Assembly (NCBI RefSeq): GCF_958450345.1
Contig: NC_088782.1
Coordinates: 90,194,858 to 90,258,857 of the forward strand
Source of the DNA: Calliphora vicina
Lineage: Eukaryota > Arthropoda > Insecta > Diptera > Calliphoridae
Direction: 5' to 3'
DNA: 64,000 nt
Every line of letters begins with the position of its first letter. Position 1 is the first letter of the stretch. Both the position numbers and the translations under genes were made by a program. This document shows, one piece after another, positions 56,974 to 64,000 of the stretch. A model generated the notes under the pieces. The model made no database searches. It had not been told where the DNA came from and saw nothing but the letters and a program-made list of their open reading frames with translations.

Positions 56974-58498
56974 TATATATGGGGCATTTCATGTCAAGTG
57001 AACCAACTTTTGAAATCGATGTCTTCCGATCGGAATGAAATTTGCACCAAGGTTAGTTCTATTGGATAAAAACTCAGACACAATTTTTCAACAAGATCGG
57101 TCGAGAACTCTCTGAGTTATAGGGGGTCAAATTTTGACATTTTGGTCAAACAGGGGTTTTTTCTTATCCATGTAACTTATTACCTTAGTGGGATGCGAGC
57201 GGGATATCTATCAAAATAAATATTTTGTAACTCAAAACATAAAATTTTCAGACTTTTTTTGCAAAATCAAAAACTTTGTTGACTTTTTTTTCAAAATGGA
57301 CCCTTTTTTAATTTTTTTTTTAGCTTAAACAAAAGCTTAGATATTATCGTTGGAGACCCTTTTGGTCGTTTAGTGGGATGCGAGTGGGATATCTATCAAA
57401 ATAAATATTTTTAACTCAAGACTTACAATTTTTGACTTTTTTTTTTTGCAAATACGATTTTTTTTTCAAAATGGGCCCTTTTTTAAAATTTTTTTTTAGT
57501 TAAAAGAAAGCTTAGGTCCATTCCTTTAAGATATTTTTAGTCGCTTAGTGGGATGCGAGTGGGATATCTATCAAAATAAATATTTTTTAACTCAAGACTT
57601 ACAATTTTTGACTTTTTTTTGCAAAATCGAAATTTTTTTCCAATATGGGACCTTTTTTTAAAAATGTTTTTTTGCTCAAAAGAAAGCTTAGGTCTTTACC
57701 TTTAAGACCTATTTGGTCGAATAGTGGGATACGAGTGGGATATCTATCAAAATAAATGTTTTAACACAAAAATTGTATGTCTTGAGTTACAAAACATTTA
57801 TTTTGATATATATCCCACTCGCATCCCACTAAGCGACTAAAAATATCTTAAAGGAATAGACCTAAGCTTTCTTTATAGCAAAAAAAAAAATACAAAAAGG
57901 GCCCATTTTAAAAGAAAGTCAGAAAAGTTTTTGATTTTGCCAAAAAAATCAAAAATTGTATGTCTTGAGTTACAAAATATTTATTTTGGTAGATATCCCA
58001 CTCGCATCCCACTAAGCGACCAAAAATATCTTAAAGGAAGGACCGAGGCTTTCTTTTGAGCAAAAAAAAGGGCCCATATTGGAAAAAAATTTCGATTTTG
58101 CAAAAAAATTTCAAAAATTGAATTTCTTGAGTTATGAAATATTTATTTTGATAGATATCCCACTCGCATCCCACTAAGCGACCAAATAGGTGTTCAAGGA
58201 AAATATCTAAGCTTTATTTTAAGAAAAAAGGGCCCATTTTAAAAAAAAGTCAAAAAAGTTTTTGATTTCGGAAAAAAAATATTAAAAATTTTTTATTTTT
58301 GTTTTAAATATTTTTTTTCGAATGATTGAAGAAAGAGCTATCTAAACTATTTAAATAAATTTTGAGTTCTCGACCGATCTTGTTTAAAAATTGTGTCTGA
58401 GTTACTATCCAATAGAACTAACCTTGGTGCAAATTTCATCCCGATCGGAAGACATCGATTTCAAAAGTTGGTTCACTTGACATGAAATGCCACATATA
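56974..58498. mobile_element. Family F foldback element, complete, about 1.5 kb
   Basis: The outer ends are TATATGGGGCATTTCATGTC at the left and, inverted, TATATGTGGCATTTCATGTC at the right. They continue as AAGTGAACCAACTTTTGAAA TCG in both. Each arm carries three or four units of about 180 bp with TTAGTGGGATGCGAGTGGGA TATC, and the arms are inverted about a centre near 57771. No coding. The tandem-repeat arms resemble Drosophila foldback (FB) elements in layout, not necessarily in origin. Confidence 0.85.
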
Positions 58499-59180
58499 TA
58501 TAAAAAAAAAATCGAGGGTATGCGTTCCAAAATTCCAAAAAAAAATTGTTTGGGACACTCGAATGTATGTATATACCAATTATTATAAGAAAGGTGAAGG
58601 GTATATAAGATTCGGCATAAGCGAATATAGCACTCTTACTTGTTCACTTTACAGTAGTTTTGTTTACGTCGCTAAATAACATTTAAATATAATTATTATA
58701 TGAGTTACGTTAATAAAATATAGGAAGATTTTCGTCAATTTACACGTACACAATCCTAATACAAATATTTCAATCAGTTCCTTGATGTTGTTGCGGATAT
58801 CAAATAATTTGTGGTGTTTACTCACTTTTTAGGCTGTGCGTATATAAAATGCTTATATTTACTCTTCAGAAGCTCCACAAACCTTGGTTGGCCCCTTTGA
58901 ATTTTTTTTTTATTTCAGTATATGGATGAATTCATAAGTTATATTTAATATGTAAGAATACACATTTTGCATGCAATATATGAAAAAACGTTAAAAAGTT
59001 TTAAAGTGTGCAAGGTTTTTGGAGCTTCTGAAGAGTAAATATAAGTTTTTTATAAGTATTTGGTATTGGTGAAGATTTATGTATATTGTTACGTGTTTAC
59101 CTTTTAAAAGCAGTGGTTTTTTCTTTTGAGTTAATTTTTATCGGGCCACACTAATAAATATATTTTCTTTACATTTTCAG
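58499..59180. other. Intronic sequence with repeat remnants
   Basis: At 58600-58640 GATTCGGCATAAGCGAATAT is a dispersed-repeat end. At about 59092 TGTTACGTGTTTACCTTTTA AAAGC resembles the LTR end at 19063. It lies about 90 bp before the splice acceptor of the next exon. Confidence 0.4.
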
Positions 59181-59315
59181 AAAATCAATACACCAGATAA
59201 ACCCATACCAATATTTTATGGAGATCGTTTTATACCTCGACGATTTTTATTAAAAAATTGTGAAAACAACTTGAAATTCGCTTTGAAAAAGCCGTCTAGA
59301 GATGTTCTTTCATTG
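59181..59315 (+). CDS. Cdc20/Fizzy-family gene, C-box exon
   Basis: This 45-codon exon has a TTTTCTTTACATTTTCAG acceptor and a GTAATA donor. It encodes KINTPDKPIPIFYGDRFIPR, RFLLKNC and KKPSRDVLSL. GDRFIPRR is the C-box, which Cdc20, Fizzy and Fizzy-related proteins use to bind the anaphase-promoting complex. The sequence around it is unlike conserved Fizzy or Fzr, so a fast-evolving member such as the female-meiosis activator cortex is most likely. Both boundaries are in phase 0. It would act as the substrate-recruiting activator of the APC/C ubiquitin ligase. Confidence 0.7.
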
Positions 59316-59502
59316 GTAATATAAATAATTAAATCTCGTCTATTTATTATTGTCCCTATTCATAAGGAAATTTTTAATTAATCAAGGATTTAGTAAACAG
59401 AATTTTCATATGAAATTTGTTTTTCAAATCATTGATAAATAATTGATAAAGTTACAGTATATACATATGTATAAAAATTGTGTCGACTCTATTAATTTTT
59501 AG

Positions 59503-59755
59503 TGTACTAGCAATGACTATTGGAGAGAGAATACCTATTTGCCAACGATAAATTTTATAATGGAAATGACACAGGATCGTATACTGCAGCTAATGGATCC
59601 AGTAGTGAAATCAACTGGTCTTATGTTAAGATCACGTTGCCGAGACATCAATGAAAATAATTGTTTTTTATATGATTGGCCTTGCAGGCCTCGATCGAAA
59701 CCATCTGTATCTCTTGATACCACTTTTGATCTGCCAGATTATGATTCCAGCTGTG
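59503..59755 (+). CDS. Cdc20/Fizzy-family gene, next exon (pre-WD40 region)
   Basis: Acceptor CTATTAATTTTTAG and donor GTAAGA bracket 253 bp that stay open in the phase given by the C-box exon. The product contains CTSNDYWRENTYLPTINFIM, DRILQLMDP, DWPCRPRSKPSVSLDTTFDL and PDYDSSCG. A RIL.L segment followed by P......D..(L)D(L/A)P is how Cdc20-family proteins run from the C-box into the WD40 propeller. This supports orthology to that family and a position just before the propeller. The exon ends in phase 1. The WD40 repeats (about 300 residues expected) are not found before base 64000, so the gene is incomplete in this window. Confidence 0.65.
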
Positions 59756-62700
59756 GTAAGAATATATTTCAGTTAATACCTTAGCATCTTATTCATAATA
59801 TATGTTTAAACTTATAAATGGTTTATACATATTTCAAATTTACAAACACACTATGTTTTAGAGGAAACCTTTGATAAATTTAAAAATTGATTTTAATTAA
59901 GGTCTTTATTATTATATTGTTCGGCTTTCATTTTACATACAAATTTAGACAGCATTACCTCACCTTATAAAATTATAAATTTCGTATTTCTATACGTGAC
60001 AGTCCAGGCGCGGATCCTTAAATAAAACGTCAAAACTGTTAAATGCTGAATTTTTATTTTTTTTTATTTAGAAAATCAGGGATATTTATAATACAAAATC
60101 TAACCGCAAAAGCTAGTTTGCATATTGTTCAGTCGTTTCATGTATGGACTACGGGTCCATGTAAAACTTTTACAAGAAATGTTAGAAAATTTTAAAACTT
60201 CTAGATTTATTTCTTTTGCTAAACATTTCAAGATTCAACACATTTCTATTACGTGCAAAAGTTTGCTAAAAATTCGGAACTTGCAAAAATTTTAAATTGA
60301 AATTTGGCTAGAGAAATAATATCCAAATCGGTTGATTAGATGGAGTTGCGAAGACATACTTAATGATCCTCTTAAAAGACATTTAATTTTCACTATTAAA
60401 AGTAAACAAAAGGTAAGAAAAAATCAGCCCAACCAAGAAGAATATTTAAAATAAATATTTTACAAAAATTAAAGTCGTTTAGAACTATGAAAAAGAAGTA
60501 GTTTCCTCATATTTCTTTAGTTTTTTTCATACAAATAAAAAAACCATCTTTGAACTAGTTTTTAATGAAAACCCAACAAAGGTCCGAGCTTATTTTGTAA
60601 ATCCCGGCACCAAGAAACAAAATATTAAAAAAAAATTATTTTGTTTTCATGAAAAGGCAAAGTAACACATACAAATTCTTTCGTTGATTACATTTTTTAT
60701 TTGTATGGAAAACTAATTTTCCATGAATGTTTTGTTTTTCCATATAAACTTTCACTTGAGCTGAGTTTAGAAAATAAGGCCCCAATAAAACACTAAATAC
60801 AACACAGCCTTCCCACAGTTTTGGGCTTGAATAACCACAATTACTGATTTTGGGGAAGGATCCGAGATGTCAGAAGTCTCGCATAGAATATGATGTCGAA
60901 TTAAAAAATCGTCTAAAAGTAAAATGTAGCTGCCGTCTAGCCATAAACACTGATATATTATATGTTACGATCGGAAACAAAAGGGCAGCATTTCTAGGCT
61001 TGGCAAAAAAAATTTTATATTTTTGGAAATGTTATTAACATATCTTTAATCCTAGGGGGTGAATGACTCAACTTTTTTCACTATTCATTTAAAACGGATA
61101 AACCGGTTAATCGAAAATCAATATTTTAAATTAACCGGTTCCCAAAAAACTAACTAATAAAAAAATCACCCCTCCGTTGGGCCGCCATATCTAAAAAACG
61201 AAAAAAAAATCGAGCAAATGTTTTTTGTAGCTCTTCTCAAGGACTATTTATATGTCAAGTTTCAGTTCATTCGGATCAATAAACATGAGTATAATTTTGC
61301 TAATTAAGCGTAAAGGGCTTACAACTCTGGAATCTTTGGTGACCCCAACTGAATTTTTTTAAGAAATCTAGAATCGGAGAAGTTATCGTGGTCGTATTCG
61401 TTCAAGTAACAACAGCCAGCCATACTTCAGAATTATTTTAATTAAAGGGTTTTTATAAATTAAAAATGGAAAAAAAAATTTCCTTAAATTAATGTGACAA
61501 CAAACAGTAAAAATTTATAAAATTAGTAACTGTTACGGATAAATTTATAAATTGCAGAATTTAAAAACTTTTGAAATACGAGTTAAACCCGAAACCGATT
61601 TTTTTAAATTTGACGGTTTTTTTGGACACTCTAATGTATGTACAATAGAGTGACAGCAGATTTTTTTTAGATTTCAAATAGTGCCGGTTGGAATATTGTG
61701 ACACTAGCTCTAAAAGTTAAGTGCTGAAAATTTGAGTCAAATCGGACAACGATTTCTGGACGCGCATCGAGGTCAAAGTTCAGATATATGCAAAATTTTA
61801 CTTTATATAGAATAAATAGGTGAAACTCATTAACTTTCTGCATTGTTTTCTAGAAATATGTATTATTTATTTATTTTGCTACTAAATAAATACTTTTGCA
61901 ATTAAATGCAAAAGAATCGAAATGTGTACGTAATTATCGTTGTAATGAGATATAAGTGACAAAATTTGGTTAAAAAATTTTAAAGTTATTACAAATTCGA
62001 CAGACCATTAACATGTCTCAGGCCACTTGAACAAGAAATTTAGGAAACAAATTAACATATTTCGAGAAAAATTAAAATTAAAGCTAATTTTTATTTAAAA
62101 TAATCCGTATTTACTTGTGTATGAGTAGGATACCGTTAACCTATTCGCAGATATGGCAAAAAAAAAATTTTTTTAACGGCTGTTTCGAATCTCCATTTTC
62201 AAATTTTTAAAAATTTTGTTAAACCAATTTCAGAATTTTTTGCGATAATACAGTTTTTGGGTCATTTTGGCCAAAAGGAGAACAGGGTTAATTTCCAAAA
62301 AATTCTTTAATGTAATATTCATTAATATAAATAAATCTACATATTTCTAGAAAACAATGCAGAAAATTAACGAGTTTCACCTATTTATTTCATATAAATA
62401 ATACAATTTTGCATATATCTGAACTTTGGCGATTAATTCATAGTAGTCATAGTTTTAAAATGTAATATTTTTTATATATAAGCACATAAAAACACAGCAT
62501 TTAGAAAAAAAGGTTAAACAATTTTTTTTAACCCTTTTAACAATAATGCGCTTATTGTTTTTTTGGAAAAAAAGACCTTTATTGACAATTTATGCTGTAT
62601 CTTTGGAATGGAAAGCTTTAAATTGTTGAATATAATTGGAAATTAAAGCATGCTTAATGTGCTATTAAAAAATTCAAATTATAAATTTATTGTATGTATA

Positions 62701-63704
62701 AATTTAATTTAAAATCCAATTTTTGTTTTACACAAAATTGTATAAATTTACAAATTTTTTCAAAAAAGTCACAAAAGAGAATATTATAATTTTTTAGTAA
62801 TGAACATAATATAACAATAAAAGGTAGAATCACTATAAAATATGTTCTCAATTATTCATGCCTTGAATTGTCAGACTAATATAAAATAAAAAATAAAAGT
62901 AAAATTGAAATAAAACATCAAAAATTAACTACATACATAAATTGAAAAATAATTAAAATTCAATTTCAAAATATAAGAAGAAACATGCGTGTTTTTTTTT
63001 CGTATTTCAAATATAAACAAAATATTTCTCAATTTTCATTTGTTATTATTCGTATTTTCGTATTTCTGTTTTTTTGTTTTTCTATTATTTGACGTAACAA
63101 GGCATAGCATTTTTAACTCTCTCCCTAGTGATTCTACCTTCTAATGGTTGTATCATGGTAATGAATAAATATAAATTCATAAAAACACAGCATTTTTTTT
63201 TTTTTAAATACCTTAGTTCACAATATATGCTGTAACTTTCGAATCGAAAACGACAAATTAATGAATAAAATTAAAGGAAATTAAAGCATACTTAATGTGC
63301 TATTAAAAAATTGAAATAATAATATTATTATATGTATTTAGTATATATTAATTAGATAAATTTAATTTAAATTTTTTTCAAAAAAGTCACAAAAGAGAAT
63401 GTTATAAATTTTTAGTAATGAATAATCATAAATACGAAAAATACAGGAAAAAAAAATGTTTTACCTGTTAGGCGTTTTTTGTGTTTCGGAAAAATATAAT
63501 TTTCGCTTAACTTTAAAGTCAAAATAAATTTAAAGAATAAGTTAATATGTAATATGTATTCCTGTTAGTATAAATTTGTATCCAGTTTTTCTTTCACTAA
63601 ATGCAGTAAATGTAAAAATTTAAAATTAAAAGTTTTGTGGGAATCGTTGGTTTCGTTTTACTGCATTCTCAAATTCACCACAAATATCCCAATTATCATA
63701 AGCT
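59756..63704. other. Downstream intron or intergenic sequence with repeat fragments
   Basis: I searched for a WD40 exon starting in phase 1 and found none. A short acceptor-like site at about 59861 is followed by nine codons and a stop. The frame at 60850-61038 (62 codons, Cys-rich KVKCSCRLAIN) and a 100-bp open stretch before a GTAAGA at 60412 (IRWSCEDILNDPLKRHLIFT) are unassigned. At 61100-61160 is an AACCGGTTAA block. At 61680-62300 are family H-related blocks (GACACTAGCTCTAAAAGT). At 62480-63440 a 300-bp segment (AAGCATRCTTAATGTGCTAT) occurs twice. Confidence 0.45.
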
Positions 63705-63790
63705 TCATATTAATCATTATCTTCATCATCATTATAATCATTATCTTCATCATTATCATCATTACTATCTTCATCGTTGTTATCATTTAC
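63705..63790. repeat. TCATTA/TCTTCA-type trinucleotide-like simple repeat
   Basis: Imperfect repeats of CATTATCTTCATCAT make the minus strand read as an Asn/Asp/Glu-rich peptide. Low complexity and the lack of any start or splice context argue against a gene. Confidence 0.75.
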
Positions 63791-64000
63791 TGGTCTTGTT
63801 AAACAAATGACAATCAGAGTTTTTACACAAAAATGAAAATAAAAAAAGGGCCGGGCATTGTCTGGACTTTTTTCAAAAATTTCCAATTTTTTCACTTTTT
63901 TTAAAAACAGTAATAATTTTCTAACTTTGACCGCTCACTGAAAAGAAAGTAAACAGCATAGTTGATTTATTTTTACAGCTAGTGATGTAGAATTTTATCT

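Noticed and set aside
59756..59900. Possible next exon of the Cdc20-family gene after an acceptor near 59861
   Set aside because: It reads only about nine codons to a stop and shows no WD40 similarity, so it is more likely a chance acceptor.
63710..63895. Asn/Asp-rich minus-strand frame
   Set aside because: It is low-complexity simple repeat, with no support as a gene.

Overview
This is an AT-rich eukaryotic window from a higher fly. The evidence for a dipteran is indirect: very short introns (55-74 bp), (GACA/CAGACGGACAT)-type dispersed repeats typical of calyptrate and drosophilid flies, a LOA-type non-LTR retrotransposon with a DUF4780-like ORF1, and fly-type gypsy, Tc1, hAT, Harbinger and Helitron elements. 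I cannot name the species; a blow fly or house fly relative is my best guess. There are no operons, CRISPR arrays or prokaryotic signals.

Most of the window is layered transposable-element sequence. Region 0.66-8.87 kb is a three-level nest: a 1.5-kb terminal-inverted-repeat (TIR) element (family D) is split by a LOA-clade retrotransposon (about 922-8670, minus strand), which is split by a 3.1-kb PIF/Harbinger transposon (2686-5785) carrying a Myb/SANT-like gene and a four-exon DDE transposase gene. Region 8.87-10.5 kb is a foldback element (family F) with a Tc1-type MITE in its end. Region 10.5-19.6 kb has two inverted gypsy-type LTR remnants, a TIR element (family G) split by a 5-kb non-autonomous Helitron, an element with perfect 21-bp inverted repeats, and a SINE-like insert with a 10-bp target-site duplication (TSD). 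Region 20.9-28.1 kb has a decayed SCAND3/ZBED-like hAT transposase gene split by a foldback, then two halves of a tandem-repeat-rich Helitron family in opposite orientation.

Region 28.6-31.8 kb has a decayed gypsy pol, a complete Tc1-like transposon with an open DD34E transposase, and a hAT-type MITE. Region 32-42 kb has a full-length D element, several MITEs with clear TSDs, and two hAT remnants. From 43.1 kb a host gene can be recognised: a 31-codon candidate first exon (43085-43177) and two exons at 59181-59315 and 59503-59755 join in phase to give the N-terminus of a Cdc20/Fizzy-family (possibly cortex-like) activator of the anaphase-promoting complex, with its C-box. The 16-kb intron holds foldbacks, a palindromic DINE-like pair, a decayed UTP20-like gene copy and a perfect 670-bp GACA microsatellite. 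The WD40 exons are not seen and probably lie beyond base 64000.

The most unusual signals are two unrelated DNA transposons (Harbinger ORF1 and the Tc1 transposase) whose start codon appears to be assembled by splicing (AT|G and A|TG). In the Harbinger case the unspliced message would read ATG-TAA. Several insertions can be dated relative to each other because the empty site, or the uninterrupted reading frame, is still visible inside the window.
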